From Myxococcales bacterium (GTDB taxonomy: Bacteria; Myxococcota_A; Polyangia; Polyangiales; Polyangiaceae): DNA of 64,000 nt. Of this stretch, positions 45,294 through 54,465 are shown in pieces. The DNA lies in contig SECP01000006.1 in NCBI GenBank assembly GCA_004193285.1, positions 124,001-188,000 on the forward strand, in the 5' to 3' direction. The translations under genes and the position numbers were made by a program. Every line of letters begins with the position of its first letter. The first letter of the stretch is position 1. The notes beneath the pieces are model-generated. The model was given only the letters and a program-made list of their open reading frames with translations, did not search any database and was not told the origin of the DNA.

Positions 45294-46312
45294 GCGTAGT
45301 ACAGCGCTCCTCCGCAGTTCATCCCGGCGCCCACCGCGAGCGAGAGCACGAGCTGCCCCTTGCTCACGACGCCGCTCGCGAGCTGCTCGGAGAGGCACGC
45401 CGGAATGCTCGCGCTGCCGGAGAAGCCGCGCTCGCCCCCTACCCAGAGCAGCTGGTCCGCGGAGAAACCCAGCTCGCTTCGCACCGAGTCCAGCAGCCCC
45501 GCGTGGGTCTGGATCGGGAGCAGCCATCCTACGTCTCTCGGAGTGAGCCCGTTACGCTCGAGCAGCCGGCGTCCACATTCGAGCAGCATGCGCTGCGTCG
45601 CCTCTCCCGCGCGGGAGCCGAGCATGATGATCGACTCGGCGTCCGCGCCGATACCGACCCATGAGAGCTTGTCGACGTCCGTGTAGCCGACGTAGTCGAT
45701 GATACCCACCCGCGCTCGAGGCTCGGCGCGCCGGAGCACGACCGCGCCCGCCGCGTCGCCCACGATGAAGCAGAACGTGGAGCGGTTGCTCTCCGCGAGG
45801 GAAAAGCGACTCCCCTGCTCGGTCGAAAGCACCAGCACGGATCGGTAATTGGCGTTGGCGAGCAGGCCGTCCGCCACCTGCAGACCGCGCAAGAAACCGG
45901 TGCAGTAGCAGGCTTTGACGTCGATCCCCAGCGCGCGGCTTCGGCCCAGCTGCTGCAAGACGAGTGGAGAAAGGTCCGCGAAGGCGCAGTTGCTCGGATC
46001 GGACGGGTGCGCCATCGGCATGGTCGTGCCGGAGGTGACGACGACGGCGTCGACCTCTGCGGCCAGCTCCGGGCGCTCCTCGCATAACCGGGAGATCGCG
46101 GCGCGCGTCATGGTCGCGGTGTTCTCGTGCGGCTGGCACCACCGCCGCGTGCGCATGCGGGTCTCCGTCGCCAGCGCTTCTGGCTCCGTACCGAGGGTGA
46201 AGCGGCAGCGCCGCAGGTATTCGGCGTTGTCCACGACGTCGCTCGGGTACGCATGAGTAGCGGCGACCAGCTCGCTCACGTAGCCCAGCCCGCGGCGCGC
46301 CGACCGAGTCAC
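45290..46312 (-). CDS. KASIII-like acyltransferase with altered active site
   Basis: 340 aa, starting at a GTG that overlaps the previous stop (GTGA). The thiolase fold is clear: Cys137 in VKACYCTGFLRGL, His270 in PIQTHAGLLDSV. The third catalytic residue, Asn in KASIII (RYGNTSAASIP), aligns with F297 (GERGFSGSASIP). KASIII relatives with changed triads are known to act as acyltransferases rather than Claisen enzymes. It may transfer or load a starter or the finished acyl chain. It overlaps the CoA-transferase by four bases. Confidence 0.85.
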   Translation of the reverse strand: MTRSARRGLGYVSELVAATHAYPSDVVDNAEYLRRCRFTLGTEPEALATETRMRTRRWCQPHENTATMTRAAISRLCEERPELAAEVDAVVVTSGTTMPMAHPSDPSNCAFADLSPLVLQQLGRSRALGIDVKACYCTGFLRGLQVADGLLANANYRSVLVLSTEQGSRFSLAESNRSTFCFIVGDAAGAVVLRRAEPRARVGIIDYVGYTDVDKLSWVGIGADAESIIMLGSRAGEATQRMLLECGRRLLERNGLTPRDVGWLLPIQTHAGLLDSVRSELGFSADQLLWVGGERGFSGSASIPACLSEQLASGVVSKGQLVLSLAVGAGMNCGGALYYA

Positions 46313-47646
46313 GCGTCCGCCTTCTTCAGCAAGAGGGTCGCGTTTTGACCGCCGATCCCGTACGCGACGACGAGCCCGCTCCGCAACTTTCGCGACTCTC
46401 CACGGTTCGCTTGATGGTTGAAGCCGTGAACGATGCGGGATTCGTCCAGTTGCACGGTCGGAACCACGAAGTCGTTTTGCAACATCAGAGCCGCCGTCGC
46501 GGCGTTGAGCGCGCTGGAAGCTCCCAGCGTGTGCCCATAAATCGGCTTCGTAGAGATCAGCGGCACCTCGCGGGTACGGCGCCCGAACACCCGCTTCATG
46601 TAATTGAGCTCCGAGATGTCGCTCGCCTGCACGCCGTTGCCGTGGCCCAGCACGAAATCCACGTCGGAAGCCGACAGCTGCGCCTCCTCCAGGTTCTTCT
46701 GGATCAAGTCCGCTGGGCGCGCGCCCGTGAAGTCCACGTCGGTCGGGTGCTCGCCGCCGTTGCCGTGCCGAAACGAAACGATCTGCGCGAGCGGTCGCGC
46801 GCCGCGACGCTCTGCGTGCTCGCGCGTCTCCAGCACGAGCGTGACCGCCCCTTCGCCGAAAGCGTTCGCGGAGCTGCCGGCGTAGGGTTTGATCGCGAGC
46901 TCGGGGCGCTCGGCCTCGTTACTGACGAGGCCGGCGTCGCGGTACATCTGGTAGAGCGGACCTACGAGCGCGGCGTCGTGACCGGTGCCGAACGCGACGT
47001 CGATGCGCCCGGTTTGAAGCTCGCGGAAGGCGTTACCGATCGCGACGACGCCCGAGGCGCACGAGTTGTTGAAGGTGAAGGTGGGGCCCTGCACGCCGAG
47101 GATGGCCGCGGCGAGGCCCACCGCCTGACCCGGCATGCCCAGGTTCAAATCGCGCGGCGTGAAGCGCGCGGAGTCGTGGATGCGGTGATGAATGAGCTCG
47201 TACCAGTGCGCGAAGTTCCCGCGCGAGGTGCCGTCGAACAAGCCGGTTCGCGGGGAGGCAAAGTCCGAAATCTCTAGCCCCGCGTCGCGCGCGGCCTGCA
47301 CGATGGAAGCCAAATACAGCTGCTGTTCGCGCAAGCAGGATTGGTAGAGGCGCGGCGGGACCCCATCCATGTAGCGCGCGCAGTCGAACTCGCGCACGCG
47401 CCCGATCGCGCACGGTATGCCGTCCGCGGGGTCCGGCTCGATCGTCATTTGCGAAGCGCCTTCGCTCAGCTGTCGCCAGAACGCTTCACGCGTATCGCAG
47501 TTCGGTAGCACCGCTCCAATCCCCGTCACCACCACCTCGTGCAGCACCTGCACGCTGCGGGGAGCCGCGCGTAACTTGGTTTGCGAACCGAACCCCGACC
47601 CTGAATGATCCTCGATCGGATCGATACCGCCATGACGTCTAGACAT
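46309..47646 (-). CDS. Beta-ketoacyl synthase, FabF-like
   Basis: 445 aa including about 35 extra N-terminal residues before the conserved VVVTGIGAVLPN. The catalytic triad is Cys196 (FNNSCASGVVAIGNA), His335 (LGHGNGV, usually HGTGT) and His372 (KPIYGHTLGASS). The substitution in the first His motif is unusual. It is the first gene of the cluster, and its stop overlaps the GTG of the next. It would elongate acyl chains on an ACP encoded elsewhere. Confidence 0.9.
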   Translation of the reverse strand: MSRRHGGIDPIEDHSGSGFGSQTKLRAAPRSVQVLHEVVVTGIGAVLPNCDTREAFWRQLSEGASQMTIEPDPADGIPCAIGRVREFDCARYMDGVPPRLYQSCLREQQLYLASIVQAARDAGLEISDFASPRTGLFDGTSRGNFAHWYELIHHRIHDSARFTPRDLNLGMPGQAVGLAAAILGVQGPTFTFNNSCASGVVAIGNAFRELQTGRIDVAFGTGHDAALVGPLYQMYRDAGLVSNEAERPELAIKPYAGSSANAFGEGAVTLVLETREHAERRGARPLAQIVSFRHGNGGEHPTDVDFTGARPADLIQKNLEEAQLSASDVDFVLGHGNGVQASDISELNYMKRVFGRRTREVPLISTKPIYGHTLGASSALNAATAALMLQNDFVVPTVQLDESRIVHGFNHQANRGESRKLRSGLVVAYGIGGQNATLLLKKADA

Positions 47647-47860
47647 GATGGAGAAACCGCACCCCGACGGTCAGTCGAGCTTGGGCGCCCGGTACTGCCG
47701 TCATTGGCAGACTCTCAGTTATGCGCGCACTCCGACACACCCGATTGAGTTGGAACCGTTCATTGTAGAGACGATTCACGAAACTCCCACTGCCACGCCC
47801 GGAATCATCACCCCCACCGTAGGAGTGAAACTCACCGCGGCCACGGCGGGGCTTTTTGCC

Positions 47861-48046
47861 TCAGTTGCCGCTATGTTTCCGCAGCAAAGCCCACAAAAGC
47901 TGGCCGGTGTACGCCACCACCACGACCACGATGGTGATGTTCACCGCGCGGTCGATCTTCGGCTTAAGCTCGCGAAGCTTCGTCCGTAAACCGAGCTTGC
48001 TCGCGAGCATGATTAGCAAGATCGCGAGTAGTATCTTCGACAGCAC
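47861..48046 (-). CDS. Small two-helix membrane protein downstream of rlmN
   Basis: 61 aa from a GTG at 48046. GAGGAG overlapping the rlmN stop is placed about ten bases before the GTG. Two hydrophobic helices (about 4-18 and 35-55: ITIVVVVVAYTGQLLWALL) flank a basic loop (KLGLRTKLRELKPKIDR). It is too short for most gene finders and no family is recognised. Its position right after rlmN suggests co-translation. Confidence 0.55.
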   Translation of the reverse strand: MLSKILLAILLIMLASKLGLRTKLRELKPKIDRAVNITIVVVVVAYTGQLLWALLRKHSGN

Positions 48047-48060
48047 GCGGGCGAAGCTCC

Positions 48061-49122
48061 TCAGCTCTGAACCAGCTGACCGCACGCAGCCTGAACGTCG
48101 CGGCCACGCGAGCGGCGCACCGTCACCAGCGTAGGCCGGCGCGCGAGCAGAGCGCGAGCGAACGCGCTGACGTCTGGCTCGAGCGGCGCACGGTAAGGAG
48201 CGAGCGCGTGCTCGTTGAAGGGGATGAGATTGACGTTGTGCGGAAAAGCCGCGCAAAAATCCGATAGCCGCGCCGCGTCTTCCACGCTGTCGTTGACGCC
48301 GGCCAGCAGCACGTACTCGACCGTGATCCGCTCCCGCGCTCGCAGAGGGTACTCTTGCAAAGCCGCACGCAGCTCGCCAATCGGGAATCGTTTGCCGATG
48401 GGCATCAGCTCCCGCCGGACCTCGTCTGTCGTCGCGTTCAGGCTCAGCGCCAGCAGCGGGCGCGGCGAGCATCCACCGAGCGCGCGGATCTCCGGGACGA
48501 GCCCGGAGGTGGAGATGGTGATGCGTCGGGGCGAAAGCCCGAGACCGCGTGGCTCGCACAAGAGCTCGACGGCGCGGCGAACCTCGCTCAAGTTGTGAAG
48601 GGGCTCGCCCATACCCATGAAGACGAGGGTGAGGTCACTCGGGTGGCGCGGCCCCAGCTCGGAGACGACGCCCAGCACCTGAGCGACGATCTCGCCCGCG
48701 CTCAGGTGCCGCTGAAACCCCATGCTGGCGGTCGCGCAAAACGTGCAGCCCATCGCGCAGCCTACCTGGCTGGAGATGCACACGGTGACGCGGCCACCCG
48801 CGACCGCGCGAGGCATGTGCACCGCCTCGACCCGGTCGCCACCGAACGAGAGCAGCAGCTTGGTCGAGCCGTCCGACGAAGCCTGACGCGAAGCGATGGC
48901 CGGCAGCTCCAGCCCCCGCGCCTCGAGCACGCTGCGCGCGGCGCGGCTCAACGCGGGCGCGCCGCCCTGCCATGTCCACGGGCGGTGCAGCTTCTGGAAC
49001 GTGGCTTCCGGCGCCGGCACCCCCAGGGCCGCGAGCTCGGCCGGCAATAGCCCGAAGGCCTGCGCGTGGCTCACGCGCGGCGGCTGGGTCGGAGCCGCAG
49101 GGGCGAGGGGCAGGGAGAGCAC
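48061..49122 (-). CDS. rlmN: Dual-specificity 23S rRNA/tRNA A2503/A37 methyltransferase RlmN
   Basis: 353 aa from a GTG at 49122. A radical SAM cluster site CAMGCTFC (C122, C126, C129) and the C-terminal methyl-accepting Cys (C347 in VQAACGQL) are present, as in RlmN and Cfr. It methylates C2 of adenosine in rRNA and tRNA. MGMGEPLHN is a further family motif. It is the upstream partner of the small membrane protein. A GTG start within a Pro-rich region makes the exact N-terminus uncertain. Confidence 0.93.
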   Translation of the reverse strand: MLSLPLAPAAPTQPPRVSHAQAFGLLPAELAALGVPAPEATFQKLHRPWTWQGGAPALSRAARSVLEARGLELPAIASRQASSDGSTKLLLSFGGDRVEAVHMPRAVAGGRVTVCISSQVGCAMGCTFCATASMGFQRHLSAGEIVAQVLGVVSELGPRHPSDLTLVFMGMGEPLHNLSEVRRAVELLCEPRGLGLSPRRITISTSGLVPEIRALGGCSPRPLLALSLNATTDEVRRELMPIGKRFPIGELRAALQEYPLRARERITVEYVLLAGVNDSVEDAARLSDFCAAFPHNVNLIPFNEHALAPYRAPLEPDVSAFARALLARRPTLVTVRRSRGRDVQAACGQLVQS

Positions 49123-49185
49123 GGGCGCAGCATAGCTTGGCCGCCCGCCACGACCAGCGGCGAGCGGCCCGGCCAGCGGTTCCGG

Positions 49186-50961
49186 TCAGTCCTCGGCGGC
49201 GGTGGGCGCGTCTTTCACACGCAGCTGCACCAGCTTCTCCTGGATCTGCCGCGCGCGAGAGTCGTCCGATACGTCCGAGTGGCAGGAGGCTTTTTGGCCC
49301 TGACTGGCGCCTACGGCGCCCGCCGTCTTGGACGCGAGCCGGTGGAGCTCTTCGGGCGGAAGAACGCCTCGCTTTTCCAAGATTTCACGCTGCTCGGGGC
49401 TGAGCGCGGGCGACTGCATCACCTTCTCGCGAGCAAAACCCTCCGCCTTGCCGGACGTGAACTCGTTGATCTCCTTCGAGATGCGGACGGAGCACCAGTC
49501 GTGGCCGCACATGGCGCAAAAGTCCGTGTCCACGTCCAGGTCTTCGTCGTGAAAGGCGCGGGCGGTGTCCGGATCGAAGGAGAGCTCGAACTGCTTTTCC
49601 CAGTTGAGCGCGGCGCGAGCCTTGGTGAGCGCGTCGTCCCAATCCCGGCTACCGGGAATGCCGAGCGCGACGTCCGCGGCGTGGGCCGCGATCTTGTACG
49701 CGATGCAGCCTTGCTTCACGTCGTCCTTCTTGGGGAGACCGACGTGCTCCTTGGGAGTGACGTAGCAGAGCATGGACGCGCCGTGGTACGCGGCGGCCGT
49801 CGCACCGATGCAGCTCGTGATGTGGTCGTAGCCGGGGAACACGTCCGTGACGAGCGGGCCCAGCACGTAGAACGGCGCCCCGTGACAGACGGTGCGCTGC
49901 AGCTTCATGTTGTACTCGATCTGGTCGAACGGTACGTGCCCCGGTCCCTCGACCATCACCTGGCAGCCCTTCTTCCAGGCCTTCTCCGTGAGCTCACCCA
50001 GCGTCTCCAGCTCGGAGAGCTGCGCTTCATCGCTGGCGTCCGCGAGGCCGCCGGGACGCAGGCCATCCCCCAGCGAGAAGGAGACGTCGTACTCGCGCAT
50101 GATGTCGCAGATCTCGTCGAAGTGCGCGTACATCGGGTTCTGCTTCTTGTGCACGAGCATCCACTTCGCGAGCAAGGAGCCGCCGCGGCTGACGATGCCG
50201 ATGAGGCGCTTTTGAACGAAAGGCAGGTGCTCACGGAGCACGCCGGCGTGAATGGTGAAGTAGTCCACGCCTTGCTTGGCTTGATGCAGCAGGCCCTTCA
50301 TGATCTCGGACTCGGTCAAGTCCTCGATCTTGCGCCCGATGATCATCGAGTAAATCGGCACCGTACCGATCGGCGCGGTAGAGCTCTGAACGATGGCCTC
50401 CCGGCACTCGTCCAAGTTACCGCCGGTCGAAAGGTCCATCACCGTGTCCGCCCCCCAGCGCACCGACCAGTGCAGCTTCTCCACCTCTTCTTGGGTGGAC
50501 GAGGAGACGGGCGACGCGCCCATGTTCGCGTTGACCTTCGTCTTCGTTGCGCGGCCAATGGCCATCGGGTCCAGCCGGTAGCCGAGGTGCACCTTGTTCG
50601 CCGGAATGATCAGCCTGCCCGTGGCTACCTCTACCCGAACCTGCTCCGCTGAAAGGTGCGGCTCGCGCTCGGCGACGCGGCGCATTTCCGCGGTGACGAT
50701 GCCGAGGCGAGCCGACTCGAGCTGGGTCACCGGGGAGAACCCCGCCGGTGCGCTCGCCGTCTGGCCGTCTCGCCGCCAGCCCGTCGGCAAGAAGTCCCAG
50801 GCGGTCTTGTCGCTCGGCGCGGGCATGCCAGGCGTGTCCGGCGAGCTGAAGCTCAGCGGGCCACCCAAGGCCGCTGGATTGGCGAACGAACCGGGGTTGG
50901 TCCCCTCTCGCGCCGAAGAAGGGTTCGCAGCGCCACGCAGGGGAAGGATTCTCTGTGCCAT
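49186..50961 (-). CDS. thiC: Phosphomethylpyrimidine synthase ThiC
   Basis: 591 aa. ThiC makes the pyrimidine part of thiamine from AIR by a radical SAM reaction; the cluster motif CAMCGHDWC lies in the C-terminal part. Other signatures are [36 protein letters not shown] and [12 protein letters not shown] riboswitch lies upstream (51009-51092), so expression is likely repressed by thiamine pyrophosphate. Its 3' end is 63 bases from the rlmN start. Confidence 0.97.
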   Translation of the reverse strand: MAQRILPLRGAANPSSAREGTNPGSFANPAALGGPLSFSSPDTPGMPAPSDKTAWDFLPTGWRRDGQTASAPAGFSPVTQLESARLGIVTAEMRRVAEREPHLSAEQVRVEVATGRLIIPANKVHLGYRLDPMAIGRATKTKVNANMGASPVSSSTQEEVEKLHWSVRWGADTVMDLSTGGNLDECREAIVQSSTAPIGTVPIYSMIIGRKIEDLTESEIMKGLLHQAKQGVDYFTIHAGVLREHLPFVQKRLIGIVSRGGSLLAKWMLVHKKQNPMYAHFDEICDIMREYDVSFSLGDGLRPGGLADASDEAQLSELETLGELTEKAWKKGCQVMVEGPGHVPFDQIEYNMKLQRTVCHGAPFYVLGPLVTDVFPGYDHITSCIGATAAAYHGASMLCYVTPKEHVGLPKKDDVKQGCIAYKIAAHAADVALGIPGSRDWDDALTKARAALNWEKQFELSFDPDTARAFHDEDLDVDTDFCAMCGHDWCSVRISKEINEFTSGKAEGFAREKVMQSPALSPEQREILEKRGVLPPEELHRLASKTAGAVGASQGQKASCHSDVSDDSRARQIQEKLVQLRVKDAPTAAED

Positions 50962-51008
50962 CAGCTTTGTTCTCTCTTCAATGAGGGAACGCCGCCGGAA
51001 GGCCTGGG

Positions 51009-51092
51009 CGACGCTTCCCTACGCCGGTCCAAACCGGATCAGGTTCAACGGGTGCTTCTCAGCGGTTCAAGGCAACCGCGCCCCGAGCGACG
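51009..51092 (-). promoter_or_regulatory. TPP riboswitch (THI element)
   Basis: On the minus strand the core sequence elements CTGAGA, ACCTGATC and GGCGTAGGGAA occur in order, with a P1 helix pairing cgtcgct (51086-51092) with agcgtcg (51009-51015). About 47 bases separate it from the thiC ATG. No terminator follows, so control is probably translational. Confidence 0.92.
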
Positions 51093-51158
51093 GCGCGACC
51101 CTACCACAAGGAGGCGCCCGGGCCCTAGGCCGGCGACGCCCGATTGCAGGGCCGGTCT

Positions 51159-51788
51159 TTAAGGCTTCGGAATGCGGAGCGTCTTGCTGATCATGCCGGC
51201 GCCGAGCAACGCGAAGAGCAACGCCAGGGGGTGAAGCGCCACCGGCCCCATGCGCCAAAGGCCGAGCACCGCCGCAGGCTCCGCCGTGCTCGCCATGAGC
51301 GCGGCGAGGATCGTCACGAGGAGCAAGCTGCTCGGGATCGGGAAGCCCTCGAAGTAGGTGACTTTGCCCCGCGCCTCGCTCAGCTTTTCCGCCGTCACGT
51401 TGTAGCGGGCGAGACGGCCGATGCCGCAGGCGACGAACAAGACGAGGCAGACCAGATCGAGCGGCGCCCGCAACCCGATCGCGAAGCCCATGACGGCCGG
51501 CGCCACACCGAAGGACACGACGTCCGCCAGCGAGTCCAGCTCACGACCTATGGCCGAGCTCTCGTGGCGCAAGCGCGCAACGCGGCCGTCCAGAACGTCG
51601 AACAGGAGCGCGAGCGGAAGCAAACCGGTGCCGACCCAGAACGCGGCGCGATGGTCGTCACTGCAGTAGCTCAGAAAAGCGAGCACCGCGCCCATGCCGC
51701 AGACGCCGTTCGCCAGCGTGAGGAAGTCAGCGACCTTGAAATCCCTCAGGAGAGAGAAGTGTCGTGGTTCGGCGCGAGCCATGCGCAC
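51159..51788 (-). CDS. pssA: CDP-diacylglycerol--serine O-phosphatidyltransferase
   Basis: 209 aa with about six helices. The family motif is D-G-x2-A-R-x8-G-x3-D-x3-D (seen as DVLDGRVARLRH then GRELDSLADVV). It forms phosphatidylserine from CDP-diacylglycerol and serine, the first step to phosphatidylethanolamine. Start M1 or M3 are both possible. No psd gene is adjacent. Confidence 0.9.
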   Translation of the reverse strand: MRMARAEPRHFSLLRDFKVADFLTLANGVCGMGAVLAFLSYCSDDHRAAFWVGTGLLPLALLFDVLDGRVARLRHESSAIGRELDSLADVVSFGVAPAVMGFAIGLRAPLDLVCLVLFVACGIGRLARYNVTAEKLSEARGKVTYFEGFPIPSSLLLVTILAALMASTAEPAAVLGLWRMGPVALHPLALLFALLGAGMISKTLRIPKP

Positions 51789-51929
51789 AGGAGTGCAGGT
51801 AGCGTGCCGCCGGCCTCGAGCGTCAGCGCGGCCCTAAATCGCGGTGATCCCCGCGCGGCCCGTGTAAGAAATGCCACGGGGTGGCGGCAGCGTGTCATTC
51901 TGCCCTCGGGACGCAGCCGCAGTGCTGGC

Positions 51930-52874
51930 TCACGGAGCGTAGTTGTAGAGCTCGATCCAATCGTAGCGAGCCTCCGAGCCAACTGTCCCCTCCCCCACCG
52001 CTCCGGCCCACGCTGCGCTCGAGGAAGCCCAGATCGTGAGCAGCACGTTCTGCGGCAGCTTCATCAGGTCGATGTGCTCGGTCCACGTGTAAAGCAGCGC
52101 GTCGTCGACCAAAAAGCGCGCGCTCTCTGGCGTCCATTCCATCGTGTAAACGTGAAAGTCTGCGGTGGGGTCGAAGGCGAGCGCGGGCTTGAAGGGCTTG
52201 GCCGTCGGGGTGACGGAGCTGGTGACGGGCGGCTCCTTCGGAGGCCCCGTGTAGACCATGGTGTTGAGCTGCAAGTCGGTCGGCTCCTTGCCGAGACATT
52301 CGATGTCGAGCTCGTTCCAGTCGTCCGCAGGCCACGGCGTGTAGATGGTCACCAAAGACGAGACCACCCCCGGACCTTTGGCGAACTTCAGCCGAGCACG
52401 AACTCGCCCATAGGTGAGCGTGTCCAACGACCTCACCTCCGCGCCCAGGTACGGCTTGGCCGCCCCGCTGTCGTCCACGGTGCCGGCCGGAGCCTCGAGC
52501 AAGCGAATGCGTAGCTCTCCCTCCTCGACGACGACGCTCTGGCTCGAGAAGAGCGCGAGGTTCGTGTCCCAAGAGTGAGTCATGGCTTGCCAGCGTGAGG
52601 CGTCCAGCTGCTCGAAATCGTCTCGGAATAACAGCTTGAACGCCCCTTCCGACGCGGGCGCGCCACCGCTGGCGCTGCCGCCACCACCGGCAACGGGGAC
52701 GCCCGCGCTACCACCTAAGGCTCCGTCCCCACCTGAGGCCAGGCTCCCGGCGGCGCCGGCGCTCGCGGCAGGCGCCCCGGCCATGGGCGCCAGCGTCGGG
52801 CTGCTGCCGGTGTCGCAAGCGGAAAGCGCGAAGGCCGCGATCAGTAAAGGAAAAGCTCTGGGCTCGAAGCGCAT
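51930..52874 (-). CDS. GH16-family glycoside hydrolase lipoprotein
   Basis: 314 aa. Lipobox LSAC (Cys20), a Gly/Ala/Ser spacer (about 23-75), then a GH16 domain (about 80-312). The catalytic motif is ELDIE (E188, D190, E192) in WNELDIECLG, matching the ExDxE of GH16 endo-beta-glucanases, agarases and related enzymes. It probably cleaves beta-1,3/1,4-glucan or similar outside the cell. It diverges from an AraC-type regulator across 75 bases, its likely regulator. Confidence 0.88.
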   Translation of the reverse strand: MRFEPRAFPLLIAAFALSACDTGSSPTLAPMAGAPAASAGAAGSLASGGDGALGGSAGVPVAGGGGSASGGAPASEGAFKLLFRDDFEQLDASRWQAMTHSWDTNLALFSSQSVVVEEGELRIRLLEAPAGTVDDSGAAKPYLGAEVRSLDTLTYGRVRARLKFAKGPGVVSSLVTIYTPWPADDWNELDIECLGKEPTDLQLNTMVYTGPPKEPPVTSSVTPTAKPFKPALAFDPTADFHVYTMEWTPESARFLVDDALLYTWTEHIDLMKLPQNVLLTIWASSSAAWAGAVGEGTVGSEARYDWIELYNYAP

Positions 52875-52949
52875 GCCAGTAGTGTGCGGAACGAGGAGGG
52901 GGTCAGCTTCTCAGTTTTTGCGCTTTGTCCGGCGATGCTAAGTTGAGCC

Positions 52950-53741
52950 GTGCTCCACAAGGCGCCGCCGCTGTTCCAACCCTTCCCCATGGAGGCGCAG
53001 CGGCGTGCACAAGTATGGCGACATCAGCCCATGTATCGCCGTCCTCGACACTTCCACCACGAGCCGGAAATCAACCTCGTCGTGCGCGGCGCCGCGCACC
53101 TGGGCGTGGGCGATCGCGAGCTCGCGCTGGAGGGCGGACAAGCGGTGGTGCTGCAGCCGGGTCAGGACCACGAGCTCCTGGGGGCTACCGAGGACCTGGA
53201 TCTGTACGTGTTCGCGGTACGGCCGGAGCTCGCGGCTCGGAACTGGGCCGTATTCGGGGCTGGCGGCGGTCTGGCGCAGGTACTTCCGGCCGACCTTGCC
53301 CGACTCGAGGAGTTGCTCCGCGCCCTCGGCCAGGTGAGCAGCCCCGAGGCGCTGGAAACAGCGCTCGCGAACGCGTGGTCGAGCGTCGTGCGAGCCGCCG
53401 AGCTGCCGCCGGCGGTGGCACGCCGAGCCTGCGCTGCCGTCCACGCGGACCCCGCGGTGGCTGGAGCCGAGCTAGCCGCGCGCTTGAGCACCACGCCGAG
53501 CGAGCTCAGTCGCGCCTTCCGCCGTAGCTTCGGCACGCCACTCGTGGAGTACCGCGCGCGCGTCCGCTTGCTGCGCTTCGTTCAGTTGGTGGATTCGGGT
53601 CGGTCCCTGACGGACGCTGCCCTCTCGGCGGACTTCGGCAGCTATGCGCAGTGCTTTCGCGTGTTCGAGCGGGCACTCGGCTGCTCCCCCAGCGAATACT
53701 TCGCGGGAGCGCGACGGGAGCTGGACCAGCGCCTCGCCTAG
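52950..53741 (+). CDS. AraC-family transcriptional regulator with cupin sensor domain
   Basis: 263 aa from GTG 52950 (ATG 52989 is an alternative). An N-terminal cupin-like half (about 30-100: RHFHHEPEINLVVRG, LGVGDRELALEGGQAV) should bind a ligand such as a sugar. The C-terminal half has two AraC helix-turn-helix units (about 168-255: LAARLSTTPSELSRAFRRSF, ALSADFGSYAQCFRVFERA). It probably controls the divergent GH16 gene in response to a glycan breakdown product. Confidence 0.88.
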   Translation: MLHKAPPLFQPFPMEAQRRAQVWRHQPMYRRPRHFHHEPEINLVVRGAAHLGVGDRELALEGGQAVVLQPGQDHELLGATEDLDLYVFAVRPELAARNWAVFGAGGGLAQVLPADLARLEELLRALGQVSSPEALETALANAWSSVVRAAELPPAVARRACAAVHADPAVAGAELAARLSTTPSELSRAFRRSFGTPLVEYRARVRLLRFVQLVDSGRSLTDAALSADFGSYAQCFRVFERALGCSPSEYFAGARRELDQRLA

Positions 53742-53751
53742 ACGCTCGTGC

Positions 53752-54465
53752 TCAAAAGAAGCGCAGGTCGTCGAGCCACAAGCTCAAGTCGCCCTGCTCA
53801 GCCCAAAAAGAGAGCCGCACCAGGCGAGTCGGCTCCCAGTCTGCGGCGTCCGCCCAGTCTGGCTGCTCGAGCTCTTCGAAGAGCAGCTCATGGCGAGTCC
53901 AGTCGTCCTGCAGCGTGACAACCGCGCCGAAGTCGCTGCAAGCGGGGGCGCTGCAATCGCCTCCGTCACCCGACGGCGTGGTGCGCGGCGTCGCGAAGTT
54001 CACGCGCACTCGGCCCTTCCCCCGCGCCCAGAGCGAAAGGCCACGGGAAGCCGAAGCATCGACGGTACAGGTCGCACGCACGGCTGCGTTCAGTCTCACA
54101 CCGACGAAAGCTCCCCATCCTCGAAAGCCGCTGGCCTCGGTGTGCAGGGCGCGCGCGTCGCTGTTCGGCGCCCCGGGCTCGGCGACGAGCGAGCGCGGAG
54201 CTCGTTCACCGGCAGGCGGGCTTTGGCGGCCGGTGCCATCGTTTTCGACATACCAGAGCCCGTGCAGACCCACGCTCGCGTCCAAGAGCTCGTCCCCATC
54301 TTCGAAGTCGTCCACGAGCAGCGAAGGGGGCAGCCCGAAGAGCGCACTGCATGCGGCGGGCAGGCTGGGCTCATCGCTGCTCTCGGTCGAGCTGCCGTGG
54401 GCATTGCCGCCGCACGCGACCGCACATGCCGCGGCGGCGGCCGCCGTCCAAACCCTCGACCTCAT
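53752..54465 (-). CDS. Carbohydrate-binding-like lipoprotein
   Basis: 237 aa. The signal peptide ends with AVAC (about Cys18). Following are a Ser/Glu segment and LVDDFEDGDELLDASVG, a start also seen in CBM11/CIA30-type proteins. GFRGWGAFVGVRL, GLSLWARGKG, CSAPACSDFGAVV and LSLWLDDLRFF match the order in the left-edge gene at 2-751, so the two are paralogues. It converges with the AraC gene at ten bases. A role in glycan binding near GH16 is inferred. Confidence 0.75.
   Translation of the reverse strand: MRSRVWTAAAAAACAVACGGNAHGSSTESSDEPSLPAACSALFGLPPSLLVDDFEDGDELLDASVGLHGLWYVENDGTGRQSPPAGERAPRSLVAEPGAPNSDARALHTEASGFRGWGAFVGVRLNAAVRATCTVDASASRGLSLWARGKGRVRVNFATPRTTPSGDGGDCSAPACSDFGAVVTLQDDWTRHELLFEELEQPDWADAADWEPTRLVRLSFWAEQGDLSLWLDDLRFF

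Noticed and set aside
47830..47860. GC-rich stem followed by TTTTT as a terminator on the plus strand
   Set aside because: The stem is only about four pairs and no plus-strand gene ends here.
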